Source: Oceanimonas baumannii
GTDB lineage: Bacteria > Pseudomonadota > Gammaproteobacteria > Enterobacterales > Aeromonadaceae
Length of the DNA: 64,000 bases
NCBI RefSeq assembly: GCF_002245495.1
Contig: NZ_NQJF01000014.1
Location: 51,823 to 115,822, forward strand
Reading direction: 5' to 3'
How positions within the stretch are numbered: the stretch's first letter is position 1; each line of letters opens with the position of its first letter. Below the pieces are notes generated by a model. The model ran no database searches, had not been told where the DNA came from, and saw nothing but the letters and a program-made list of their open reading frames with translations. Below are positions 51,282-60,481 of this stretch, piece after piece. The position numbers were made by a program, and so were the translations under genes.

Positions 51282-52097
51282 TCAACGAGTTTGATTAACA
51301 AGCTTCAGCAAAGGTGAAACATCAACTGCCTGACTCCGCTCACCCGGAGTAATTAACATCTGATCACTCATTTCCGCTTCCAGTGCAGACATATGCTGTT
51401 CTGCGTCACGCATATGTTCCTCCATCAGTCGCCGTACACTTTCTGCATCCTCAGCCCGGAAAGCAGCAACAAGATCATGGTGATATCTGTAATTAGCGTT
51501 ATCAAACTGCTTACGCTCCGGTACATAGGCTTTTTTGACCACGACCAGATCGCGCAACATGTCGTTCAGAAAGCGGCACATAAATGACAACAACGGGTTA
51601 GGACACGCTTTTGCCAGCAAATTGTGGAACTCCAGCTCCAGGAACCGCTGACGCCGCTGATCTTCTTCTCCTGATTGATGACATTCACACGCCAACATAT
51701 TGGCCTCCAGACTTGCCAGCACGCTTTCGCTTAACAAGCCAACCACGGAAACGGCCATTTCCACTTCCAGCAAGCGCCGGATCTGGTAAACCTGATAGCC
51801 GTCTAGAGAACGAAAGTGCAGAAAATTGCGCAGCATTCGGCTCGCCGGCTCCATACCGGGCGTGCTTAGAATGGCTCCTCCACCGGGACCCGTTTTGAGG
51901 ATAATAAGACCTTCCACCTCAAGGATTTTAAGCGCCTCACGAACAGTGCCCTTGGCGCAGCCATAAAGCTCTATCAGCGTCTTCTCATTGGGTAGCCGAT
52001 CTCCCTCACTTAGCCCTTCGGTTGCAATCCAGCGCTTAATATTATCGCTGATAAGCTCGGCCAGTTTTTGACGACGAGGTGAGGGTTGCTGATTCAT
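51282..52097 (-). CDS. GntR-family transcriptional regulator (FadR/FCD type)
   Basis: 271 residues: N-terminal winged HTH (GDRLPNEKTLIELYGCAKGTVREALKIL) and a C-terminal all-helical FCD ligand domain with likely metal-binding residues. It lies between the symporter and amidohydrolase genes and probably represses this cluster in response to its substrate. Confidence 0.88.
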   Translation of the reverse strand: MNQQPSPRRQKLAELISDNIKRWIATEGLSEGDRLPNEKTLIELYGCAKGTVREALKILEVEGLIILKTGPGGGAILSTPGMEPASRMLRNFLHFRSLDGYQVYQIRRLLEVEMAVSVVGLLSESVLASLEANMLACECHQSGEEDQRRQRFLELEFHNLLAKACPNPLLSFMCRFLNDMLRDLVVVKKAYVPERKQFDNANYRYHHDLVAAFRAEDAESVRRLMEEHMRDAEQHMSALEAEMSDQMLITPGERSQAVDVSPLLKLVNQTR

Positions 52098-52144
52098 ATC
52101 TGGCTCCTTACCGGGCAGGGCCTGAACAGACCCTGCCCTCGAGG

Positions 52145-53671
52145 TTAACGAACAGAGGCGGTATTGCCTGTCGGCCGGGCCTCATCTTCCAGGTTTTCAG
52201 GATGATACTCTGCATCATATTCCTGACGTGCTTGAACAAACCGTTCGACCACATCGGTATCACTGCGCTCAAGCGCCAGACTCAGCCCGACAAACAAGGT
52301 GCCATTAACCAGCAGCCCCCAGATACCGGCATGCAAACCGAGAGGATTACTGACACTGGCACCGTAAGTAAGGAGCAGCACCGTGCTCACCCCGCCAAGT
52401 AGTCCCCAGAAGGCTGCTTTCGGATGAGCTCTCTTCCAGGTAATGGCTCCAATGGTGGGCACGATCAACTGGGCTGTGCCGGCCAAAGCGGCGATGCCGA
52501 TGGTAACCAACAGACCGGGCACGGTCAGCGCCATAATGTAGGCGGCCAGGGAAAACCCGACTAATGACCAGCGACCGATGGCCACTATCCGAGCCTGCGT
52601 GGCGTTAGGGTTGAGGTAGCGCTGGTAGATATCCATAGTGACAACCGTAGACACAGCATGAATCTGAGAATTGGCTGTGGACATCGCCGCTGCAGCACCA
52701 GCAGCCATAATGAGCGATGCCAGCAAATACGGCGCGTAGTTCATCAGCATCACCGGAAGAATCTGATCCGGGTTCTCCAGATTGGGCTCCAGCAACACTC
52801 CGGTATACCCCGTCAGTACCGAGCCGAAGTAAGCAAACGCCGCAAGACCAAGGAGAAAGGGCATCAGATTAAACAGCCGGCCGCTCTTTACAGCGTACAT
52901 CCGCAACCAGATCTGCGGCCCCATAAACGCCCCAATTGCCACAATGACAAACAGCGAGAACCACATACTGTATCCCATATTGCCATTCGGCCCTGGCATG
53001 GTCAGGTGCTCGGGTGAGCTCTGTTGCAGCTGAGCGAACAATGCAGCGGGCCCTCCGACTATCGTCGAAATATAGTAACCGGCAAACATCATTCCAAAGA
53101 ATAACAAGGCACCATAAATAACATCTGTCCATGCAATGGCACGAATACCACCCACCCACACATACACAATGATAATGAAATAGAACAGCAAGGCTGCCAG
53201 CCAGAATGGCACAACACCACCTGACGCAACTTCAATCAGGTAGGCACCACCAGTCAGCTGTATCTGTAAATAAGGAACGGTAAAAACCAAGGTAATGACA
53301 GCAACCAACACCCGCAGAGACTCACTATTATAGAAATCGCCCATCAGATCGGAAGGAGTAAGGTAATTAAATCGTTTACCCAAAAACCAAACCCGCTTTC
53401 CCACCCAGTAGTACATAAAGCCGAACAGGAGGTTCCATGCCAGTGCGGTTAGGTACACTGGCCCGCTGGTATAGAAGGTGGCATTGGAGCCCAAAAAGGC
53501 AAATGCACTCCACCAGGTGGCAGCGACGGTAAAAAATACCGCAACGCTTCCCATCGCACGTCCCTGTACAAAAAAATCTTCACTGGTATCCTGTAATTGC
53601 CGTGAAGAGATAATACCTACCATCAGGGGAATAATCATGAAGGCGGCGATAATCAAAATGCTACCGGTCAT
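52145..53671 (-). CDS. Sodium:solute symporter (SSS family)
   Basis: 508 residues, about 13 transmembrane helices. SSS motifs: EDFFVQGRAMGS and WWSAFAFLGSNATFYTSG, GGIRAIAWTDVIYG and later sodium-site segments. AAGGAGA precedes the ATG. Encoded directly after a small membrane protein of the DUF3311-like type, an arrangement common for SSS partners. It imports the unidentified substrate of the neighbouring amidohydrolase. Confidence 0.9.
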   Translation of the reverse strand: MTGSILIIAAFMIIPLMVGIISSRQLQDTSEDFFVQGRAMGSVAVFFTVAATWWSAFAFLGSNATFYTSGPVYLTALAWNLLFGFMYYWVGKRVWFLGKRFNYLTPSDLMGDFYNSESLRVLVAVITLVFTVPYLQIQLTGGAYLIEVASGGVVPFWLAALLFYFIIIVYVWVGGIRAIAWTDVIYGALLFFGMMFAGYYISTIVGGPAALFAQLQQSSPEHLTMPGPNGNMGYSMWFSLFVIVAIGAFMGPQIWLRMYAVKSGRLFNLMPFLLGLAAFAYFGSVLTGYTGVLLEPNLENPDQILPVMLMNYAPYLLASLIMAAGAAAAMSTANSQIHAVSTVVTMDIYQRYLNPNATQARIVAIGRWSLVGFSLAAYIMALTVPGLLVTIGIAALAGTAQLIVPTIGAITWKRAHPKAAFWGLLGGVSTVLLLTYGASVSNPLGLHAGIWGLLVNGTLFVGLSLALERSDTDVVERFVQARQEYDAEYHPENLEDEARPTGNTASVR

Positions 53672-53683
53672 AGCAAAATCTCC

Positions 53684-53923
53684 TTAGGCTTTACGCAAAG
53701 ATGAGGAAACGCGGCTGCTGCCCCAATCAGTGACATAAGCAACAAGAAATAAGATAGTAATAAAAGCCCACCAGCCGAGATTCCATAATAAGAAAAATGG
53801 AATATTCATAATCATGGGCTCAACCTGATTAGCCACCAGAATCATAGGGCTTTCGAGCATGACAAAGCCCAGGATCATCAGACTATAAATAACAAACTTC
53901 CGAGAATAGAGAGTCCTTCTCAT
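53684..53923 (-). CDS. Small two-helix membrane protein (DUF3311-like) linked to SSS symporter
   Basis: 79 residues with two transmembrane helices (about 10-27 and 40-60: FLLWNLGWWAFITILFLVAYV). ATG at 53923 has AAGGGGA 6 bases upstream. Located 12 bp before the symporter gene. Small proteins of this kind regularly precede SSS genes and may form a heteromeric transporter. Confidence 0.75.
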   Translation of the reverse strand: MRRTLYSRKFVIYSLMILGFVMLESPMILVANQVEPMIMNIPFFLLWNLGWWAFITILFLVAYVTDWGSSRVSSSLRKA

Positions 53924-54103
53924 TTTATTTCCCCTTGTATTTTGGATGGGGCGGGTGGATCCCGACACTGGCAAGTTGCCGGGGATGATCACATCGGAAA
54001 TCAGCGAAAAACTAATTTATACTAATAAATATAATTAATAGAAGGCTTTCAGGGCATCGTCAAGAAACAAACGAGAAATATATTTCTATTAAAATCAGTC
54101 ACG

Positions 54104-54138
54104 CAAAAAGCCCTTGGCAATATAAATTACCAAGGGAA
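54104..54138 (-). terminator. Terminator after the MlrC gene
   Basis: On the minus strand CCCTTGGTAAT / ATTGCCAAGGG form an 11-bp stem including one wobble, followed by CTTTTTGCG, 33 bases after the mlrC stop. Confidence 0.85.
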
Positions 54139-54170
54139 TAAAATGATATAGAACTGAATATTAAGTCAGT

Positions 54171-55655
54171 TCATCCCCAAGAAAACCCTGCATCTAGCGG
54201 GTATACCGGACGTTCCAAGTGGATATATTTAAAAAGCTCATAATTCGAGCTGGTTACACCAGCGCTGGCACATTCGACTAATGCTTTTGCTATCGGCTCA
54301 AAAACAGGACGGCAGTACATTCGTGATTTCATGATCAGATAATCACAACTCTGAGGCTCCAGACCGACACTTTGGTAGACTCCTATATCCCAGGGCTCAT
54401 GCGATTTTTCAGTAATTAATATTTTTATATCTCCCGCGTCCAACACTGCAGCCCTTCCCATAGAGCAGACCATGCCAGTATACGTCGGGCCTGTAATGGT
54501 ATATTTACCGTCGGTTAATGACATGACTTTACCTGTTATTTTCAGACCAGGCCCTGCCTTTTCATTTCCAAAAAGTGGCACCACATTACCAATGGAAAGA
54601 GTGAGTTCTTTTCCGACCCCGGCCTGATACATTCGTTCAACAGTAAAAGGATCACACACAGGTCCGGCAATAATATCAGAGAGCCCCTGCCTTAATGCTT
54701 CGGCTATGACATCCATAGTGTCACAAGTACCACCTGACATGCAGTTGTCACCATGGTCAAGCAACAAAACGGGACCAGCACCCGGCTTTTCTTTAGCCAG
54801 CATGGCCTCTGATATGGACGTTACAAGGGGACTTTCATAGTAAATAAACCGTTCTCTTTCGGACCAAAGCTGAGCCTTTAACTTACCTTTAATGCTATCA
54901 GCAAGCTCCAGTGAATCAGCGAGGACGACAACGGACATTCCCGCCTTTTCTACATCAGCCAAAGGAAAGCCACCAAACACAGAAACAGCATAAACACCCT
55001 GTTGTTTCTCGAACGCTACTGCAGCGTCTATAATCTCCTGCATTGCACCCGGCACATTCGTATTCATCATCAGTGTATGTGCTAATTGGGGAGGGTGCAC
55101 CCATGTTTTTTCGGGTTTGACATTAGCTCTCAGTATATCATCAATAATACCAGCGACATGAGCCCCGGTTTCTTCCATATCTACATGCGGGTAAGTTTTG
55201 AAACCAATCAAAACATCACTGTTATTAACCATCTCATCCGAAATATTGGCATGAAGATCTAATGCAACACCTACTGGGACATTTTTATCTATTTTTCTTA
55301 TACGCTTAAGTAATTCACCCTCTCCATCCTGGTAACTTTCGGTCACCATGGCACCATGTAAATCCAACAAGACAGCATCACAACCACGTTCAACGGCTGA
55401 TAAAATCGCATCACTCATCTTTTTCCAGGCATCATCCGTCACCCGCCCACTTGGATTTGCGGTTGCGAATACCGGTGTTACCACTTCTGCTCCTACCTTG
55501 CTGGCATATGCAAGAAAGGCCCCCATTGCAGTACAAGAGCCCTGAGCCACTCTTTCGGCATCCTCCCCCCACGCAGGCTCAAAAGCCGCAAGCGGAGTAC
55601 TTACAGGTGAGAAGGTGTTGGTTTCATGGTTCATCCGAGCAATAACAAAACGCAT
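54171..55655 (-). CDS. M81-family metallopeptidase (MlrC-like)
   Basis: 494 residues. Zinc-site segments LDLHGAMVTE, ALDLHANIS and GFKTYPHVDMEETG, and the C-terminal LLDHGDNCMSGGTCDT are typical of MlrC, known for the last step of microcystin breakdown but widespread with unknown natural substrates. The gene is lower in GC than most of the window and follows the opposite-direction methyltransferase. It lies upstream of the symporter/amidohydrolase cluster, suggesting shared catabolism of an amide or peptide-like compound (inference). Confidence 0.88.
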   Translation of the reverse strand: MRFVIARMNHETNTFSPVSTPLAAFEPAWGEDAERVAQGSCTAMGAFLAYASKVGAEVVTPVFATANPSGRVTDDAWKKMSDAILSAVERGCDAVLLDLHGAMVTESYQDGEGELLKRIRKIDKNVPVGVALDLHANISDEMVNNSDVLIGFKTYPHVDMEETGAHVAGIIDDILRANVKPEKTWVHPPQLAHTLMMNTNVPGAMQEIIDAAVAFEKQQGVYAVSVFGGFPLADVEKAGMSVVVLADSLELADSIKGKLKAQLWSERERFIYYESPLVTSISEAMLAKEKPGAGPVLLLDHGDNCMSGGTCDTMDVIAEALRQGLSDIIAGPVCDPFTVERMYQAGVGKELTLSIGNVVPLFGNEKAGPGLKITGKVMSLTDGKYTITGPTYTGMVCSMGRAAVLDAGDIKILITEKSHEPWDIGVYQSVGLEPQSCDYLIMKSRMYCRPVFEPIAKALVECASAGVTSSNYELFKYIHLERPVYPLDAGFSWG

Positions 55656-56080
55656 TCAGCCTCCATAAATCGGTCCCTCTCTACCTTTAAAGCTGGATGA
55701 GGAAAAATGTAACGCCAGTTGCCCGGGAAAGTCCTCCAGGCACCAATATTGAGCTCCCGCTGCTCTCTTGCAGCCAAGGATAATCACCTTGTTGCTCCGA
55801 ACTTCAGGTTGATGAGACCTCTTCGCGTAGCATTACCAAGACAATGCAACAGGTTAACAAAATGTTAAACACCAGTCTCTTTAACTTGGGTTAAGCGTTT
55901 ACTTAACTTTCCGGTTGCACCTTCCGAGATCTCAGGATGCCACTATGCCTCAGGCAGTAGCATGAGCGCCCTCTCCCCTTTTCTTACAGACTGGATGTCA
56001 TGTTTCTCCCGCAGACAAGTCAGCTTCAGCACCACGGCTGCACTGAGTTACAATGGCGTTTTGCCCGGCAAAGGTGTGTT
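55656..56080. other. Intergenic region between mlrC and the spermidine-synthase-like gene
   Basis: About 420 bases between divergent genes. Two short ATG frames upstream of 56081 have no ribosome sites. The region presumably holds both promoters; I see no repeat or structured element. Confidence 0.4.
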
Positions 56081-56887
56081 ATGGAACAGGAAATTTTCAG
56101 TGCTCAGGATCAATATGGCCAGATCCGGGTGCTCGAAGATAACGGGGTGCGTACGCTTAACTTTGGCGGCCCGGATGCCCAGAGCAGCTGGCAAAAAAGT
56201 GAGCCTCATGTGCCACAGCTGGAGTATGTAAGAGCAATGCTGCTGGTGCTTTTGTTCAACACACCCAAACAGACCCTGACCCTGGGGCTGGGGGCCGGCA
56301 CACTGAACAGCAGCCTGCATGCCGGCATTGCCGGTTTAAAGCAGCAGGTCGTGGAGCTGCGTCCGGGGGTGATTGAAGCCGCACAGCGCTTCTTCCAGCT
56401 GCCACAAGGTAAACGGATGCAACTGCACCAGGCCGATGCATTCGAGTTCATGCGTAGCTATCAGGGCAAAAAACTGGATGTCATTTTCAGCGATCTGTAT
56501 AACGCGGATGATGCAGAAGGTGAGCAGTTCTCAGCCGAATTTCTGGAGAACTGCCGCCGTCAGCTCAAGGTCGGTGGCTGGCTGGTGCTTAACTGCTGGG
56601 ATTGTCATCAGAGCGATGAATTTATGCAGCTTCTGCATACACACTTTTGTGATGTGCGCTCTTGTCTGCTCAGCAGCGGCAACTGGGTAGTACTTGCCGG
56701 TACTAATCCCGCCATCAATAATGCAAAGGCCTTGAAAGATCAGGAGTGGTCGCTCAGCAAACAGCTAGGTTTTTCACTCTCCCCCTACCTGGGGCGGCTT
56801 GTCAGCCACGTAAACATCATGTTAGCTACTCCGTCGTCACTAGAGTCGAGTAATGTGATGAAACAGCTGTATAAAAACCAGCCATGA
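56081..56887 (+). CDS. Spermidine-synthase-like (SpeE-fold) methyltransferase/aminopropyltransferase
   Basis: 268 residues. It has a Rossmann core with TLTLGLGAGTLNSS, QQVVELRPGVIEAAQRFF (acidic cofactor loop) and the DVIFSDLYNAD motif in place of the SpeE DxxxD/E pair, so it may not make spermidine. The ATG at 56081 is chosen for AAAGGTG 6 bases upstream; in-frame ATGs at 56000 and earlier lack one. It precedes the PucR gene by 85 bp and may or may not be part of that cluster. Confidence 0.72.
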   Translation: MEQEIFSAQDQYGQIRVLEDNGVRTLNFGGPDAQSSWQKSEPHVPQLEYVRAMLLVLLFNTPKQTLTLGLGAGTLNSSLHAGIAGLKQQVVELRPGVIEAAQRFFQLPQGKRMQLHQADAFEFMRSYQGKKLDVIFSDLYNADDAEGEQFSAEFLENCRRQLKVGGWLVLNCWDCHQSDEFMQLLHTHFCDVRSCLLSSGNWVVLAGTNPAINNAKALKDQEWSLSKQLGFSLSPYLGRLVSHVNIMLATPSSLESSNVMKQLYKNQP

Positions 56888-56972
56888 TAAAGAGCTGTTG
56901 GAACCTGATAAATGAGCCCGGACAAGTCATCCACCTCATGAAAGCCTGTCATTAAAACCGGAAGCATTCACT

Positions 56973-58463
56973 ATGCAGTTCACCATCAACGACATCATCA
57001 AGACGGCCGAATTACGCACTCGCCTGTTATCTGGTAGCGGGCTGGAGCGGCCAGTACGCTGGGCACATGTCTGCGAACTGGACGACCCCACTGAATGGTT
57101 GGGAGAAGGTGACTTGCTGATGACCACGGGTCTGGCGATTCCTTCCACTCCCGAGGCACAACGATGTTACCTGGAGCGCCTTGTATCGGCAGAGCTGGCC
57201 GGTCTGATGATTGGTGAACACATGCAGGCACCGGACAACCTGCAAGCATTGTGCGAAACAGCCGATACGCTTAATTTTCCGATTTTGTTAACCCATTACG
57301 GCGTTCCCTTCGCTGCCGTCACCCACGCTATTGTTGAAGCCAACCGCCAGCAGGACTTCGAACGGCGCAACCTGATTACCCAGATATACGAGAACGCCCG
57401 GCTCGGTCTGCAAGGGCTGGGACTGAGTCGTCTGATATCGCGACTTGAGAAAGACACCCGCGCTACTCTGAGCCTGCTGGAAAGTAACAGTCTGGAGCCC
57501 TGGCTGCCCAGCCTGAAAAGACTGGAAGTCGACCAACTCATCCTGTTACAGCATAAACGTAGTAAAACACCGCGCCAACAGTGGATCATCCAGCGCTACC
57601 GGCTAAATGAAAGCCGCCAATTAATGCTGATGGAAATACCATCACAACGCAACTGCCTGCTGGTTGCAAACAGTGATGGCCTGCTCGACTATAGCTTGCT
57701 ACACCATGTAGTAGCCGTATTGGGCATTGAGTTAGAGCGACTGCAAGTCGAACATGAGCGTCAGCTGCGGCTGGGTTCCGAGTTACTGGACGACTTATTA
57801 CAACACCGCTTGTCACCACGGCTGCTTGAACAGAGACTAGCCCAGTTTGATATCACACTGGAGCAGGCACAACTGGCCGTTACCTCCCTGGCAAACGACC
57901 CCGACTTCTCCGATATCCTGCTGCGCCGTGGGATCATGCCGTTATGCCGTGTCCAGGGGGAGGAATTAATCTTTCTGGTTGAACAAAGTCAGGCGATTGA
58001 ACTTCAGCACCAACTGGGCGGCCCCATGGGATTAAGCAATATTCTGGAACATCCTGAGCGTGCCACAGAAGCGTTGCGTGAAGCGCGCCTGGCCCACTCC
58101 TGCGCCACCCCAGAAGCTCCGTTTCAGCAGTATGCTCACAGCGATCTGACGCCTTGGCAACCCAGAAACCTGGACGAGGCCAGACAGGTTTTTCAACAGG
58201 TGCTGGGCCGGCTGGCGGAGCACGATGTACAGCAAGGTTCGCAGTTGCTGATGTCCCTGAGAACCTTTCTCGAGCACAACCGCTCCTGGCTGGGAGCTGC
58301 CCAGCAGTTACATATTCACAAACAAACGCTGGTTTATCGTATCCGTCGTATCGAGGCAATCACCGGCCGCTCACTCAGCAATACAGAGGATGTAGCCATA
58401 CTCTGGTTTGCACTGCGTGCTGGCAGCTTGGCAAGCATTAACCTCAACGCTCCCCGGCTGTGA
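56973..58463 (+). CDS. PucR-family transcriptional regulator
   Basis: 496 residues. The N-terminal PucR domain (RPVRWAHVCELDDPTEWLGEGDLLMTTGLA is the family beginning) and a C-terminal HTH (AAQQLHIHKQTLVYRIRRIEAITGR) are clear. PucR-type activators control purine or amine catabolic genes. It lies upstream of the FAD oxidoreductase, cupin, permease and dehydrogenase cluster and probably regulates it. Confidence 0.9.
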   Translation: MQFTINDIIKTAELRTRLLSGSGLERPVRWAHVCELDDPTEWLGEGDLLMTTGLAIPSTPEAQRCYLERLVSAELAGLMIGEHMQAPDNLQALCETADTLNFPILLTHYGVPFAAVTHAIVEANRQQDFERRNLITQIYENARLGLQGLGLSRLISRLEKDTRATLSLLESNSLEPWLPSLKRLEVDQLILLQHKRSKTPRQQWIIQRYRLNESRQLMLMEIPSQRNCLLVANSDGLLDYSLLHHVVAVLGIELERLQVEHERQLRLGSELLDDLLQHRLSPRLLEQRLAQFDITLEQAQLAVTSLANDPDFSDILLRRGIMPLCRVQGEELIFLVEQSQAIELQHQLGGPMGLSNILEHPERATEALREARLAHSCATPEAPFQQYAHSDLTPWQPRNLDEARQVFQQVLGRLAEHDVQQGSQLLMSLRTFLEHNRSWLGAAQQLHIHKQTLVYRIRRIEAITGRSLSNTEDVAILWFALRAGSLASINLNAPRL

Positions 58464-58666
58464 TCCCGCCCGCATAACACACACTTTTCCCTTCATTGCA
58501 CCATCTCAGCACAATAACCAGCCAACACTTGCCCTGACTGCCTTTCGGGTCGGGGTTTCATACGATCGAACAAACCACCCCGTCCGTTCTTTACCTTTGA
58601 AACATTGTTGCAACCTTTAGGTAACGCAAGAATATGTCGGTAATATCTGAACAGGATTGATACCGA

Positions 58667-60073
58667 ATGAAACTTGCACTCACTCCCCCTCTTAAGCACA
58701 GCTACTGGCTCGAGCAGGCTGAGCCAACAGCACTTAATCCAGCCGCTTTGCAGGGACACCATCAGGTCGATGTCGCCATTATCGGAGGTGGCTTTGTCGG
58801 ACTCTGGACGGCACTGACCCTGAAACAACATGAACCGGATATCAGGGTCATGATTCTGGAGCAGGACATTTGCGGCGGAGGTGCGTCCGGCCGCAATGGC
58901 GGCATGGCCATGTCCTGGTGGCCCAAGATCGGCACCCTGTCCTCTTTTTGCAGCCAGGAACAGGCCCTGTTTCTCGGGCACAGTGCCGAGCAGGCCATCA
59001 GCGATCTGGGTGAATTCTGCCGTCAGCATAATATTGACGCCCATTTCCAGCAACGTGGCTGGTTATGGACCGCCACCACACCGGCTCATGTCGACAGCTG
59101 GAATACCACCCTAAAGGCCTGTGAACGCCTGGGCGTCATGCCATTTGAGCGCGTATCAAAAGCAGAGATCGCCCGTCTTACCGGATCAGATGTTCACCTT
59201 GCCGGCGTACTTGAGCGCAGCAATGCCACCATTCAGCCCGCAGCCCTGGCCCGCGGGCTGCGGCGGGTCGCAGAGCAGGTCGGAGTCGAGATCATGGAGC
59301 ATAGCGGTGTCACCGAACTGCAGCCAGGTCAGCCGGTGATCCTCAAAACAACACAGGGACAGGTACTGGCCAATAGCGTGGTGCTGGCCACCAATGCCTG
59401 GGCGGCCTGCCTGCCCGAACTGGCCAGATTGATAGTACCGGTTAACAGCTCCATCGTGGTGACCGAGCCGATCCCGGATCGCCTGCAGCAACTCGGGTGG
59501 ACCGGCAATGAAGCCATCACCGACTCCCAGTTGATGGTCGACTATTACCGGACAACCACCGACGGCCGTATTGCCTTCGGCAAGGGTACCGGCGCGCTCT
59601 CCTATGGCTCTCAAATCGGTCCCCTGTTCAGCGAAGACAACAAGGGGATTGCCATGACCGAAGCTGACTTCCGCCGGACTTACTCCACTCTGGAAGATGT
59701 GGAATTCAGCCATTCTTGGTCGGGCCCCATCGACCGTACCTACGACAGCCTGCCGGTTTTCGGACAACTACAAGATCAGCCAAACATTCATTACGGCATT
59801 GGCTGGAGCGGCAATGGCGTCAGCCCCAGTCGCATTGGTGGACGGATCCTGGCCAGTCTGGCCCTGGGCAGACAGGACCAATGGAGCCAGTGCGCCCTGG
59901 TAAACCGGACCTGCAAGCCTTTTCCTCCCGAGCCATTTCGATATCTGGGGGGCACCCTGGTGCGCAACGCCGTGATTCGCAAAGAGCGGGAAGAGCTGGC
60001 CGGCCGCCCGGGCAGAGCACTGGATCGCATGCTGGCCAGTCTGGCGCCATCCGGACTTGAAGACAAATCCTGA
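58667..60073 (+). CDS. FAD-dependent amine oxidoreductase (DAO/PuuB-like)
   Basis: 468 residues. DVAIIGGGFVGLWTAL is the FAD site, followed by GASGRNGGMAMSWW and C-terminal YGIGWSGNGVSPSRIGG. It resembles gamma-glutamylputrescine oxidase and related amine oxidases. The downstream semialdehyde dehydrogenase supports oxidation of an amine to an aldehyde and then acid. The true substrate is not known. Confidence 0.82.
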   Translation: MKLALTPPLKHSYWLEQAEPTALNPAALQGHHQVDVAIIGGGFVGLWTALTLKQHEPDIRVMILEQDICGGGASGRNGGMAMSWWPKIGTLSSFCSQEQALFLGHSAEQAISDLGEFCRQHNIDAHFQQRGWLWTATTPAHVDSWNTTLKACERLGVMPFERVSKAEIARLTGSDVHLAGVLERSNATIQPAALARGLRRVAEQVGVEIMEHSGVTELQPGQPVILKTTQGQVLANSVVLATNAWAACLPELARLIVPVNSSIVVTEPIPDRLQQLGWTGNEAITDSQLMVDYYRTTTDGRIAFGKGTGALSYGSQIGPLFSEDNKGIAMTEADFRRTYSTLEDVEFSHSWSGPIDRTYDSLPVFGQLQDQPNIHYGIGWSGNGVSPSRIGGRILASLALGRQDQWSQCALVNRTCKPFPPEPFRYLGGTLVRNAVIRKEREELAGRPGRALDRMLASLAPSGLEDKS

Positions 60074-60094
60074 AACAACAAAGGAAACATAATA

Positions 60095-60439
60095 ATGACC
60101 GAGATTATCCGTTTGACCAACGACACTCTTTTCAGCGCAGCCACTCCGGTGGCCGAGCCCATCGGCCTGCCGGTGGCACAAACCCGCACAGCCCTGCATC
60201 GGGAACTATCCGACACACAAAACACTACGGGGATCTGGGAGTGCACCCCCGGCAGCTGGCGTCGTCAGGTATTACTGGCTGAGTACAGTTACATCATCAG
60301 CGGCACAGGCCGGTTTACTCCCGATGAAGGCGAGCCCGTCGATTTTCAGGCTGGTGATGCCATTTACTTTCCGGCCAACACCTCAGGCACCTGGGAGATC
60401 CGTGAAACCGTTCGTAAAACATATCTGCTGCTGGGATAA
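60095..60439 (+). CDS. Cupin-domain protein
   Basis: 114 residues forming a small beta-barrel: GIWECTPGSWRRQVLLAEYSYII and GRFTPDEGEPVDFQAGDAIYFPA with AGTW at the end. Similar single-domain cupins occur in polyamine and amine catabolic clusters. Metal-binding His residues are largely absent, so a ligand-binding rather than enzymatic role is likely. It is 21 bp after the oxidoreductase. Confidence 0.78.
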   Translation: MTEIIRLTNDTLFSAATPVAEPIGLPVAQTRTALHRELSDTQNTTGIWECTPGSWRRQVLLAEYSYIISGTGRFTPDEGEPVDFQAGDAIYFPANTSGTWEIRETVRKTYLLLG

Positions 60440-60481
60440 GGCTGCACCGACACCAACGATGTCTATAAGGAGAACAGAACA

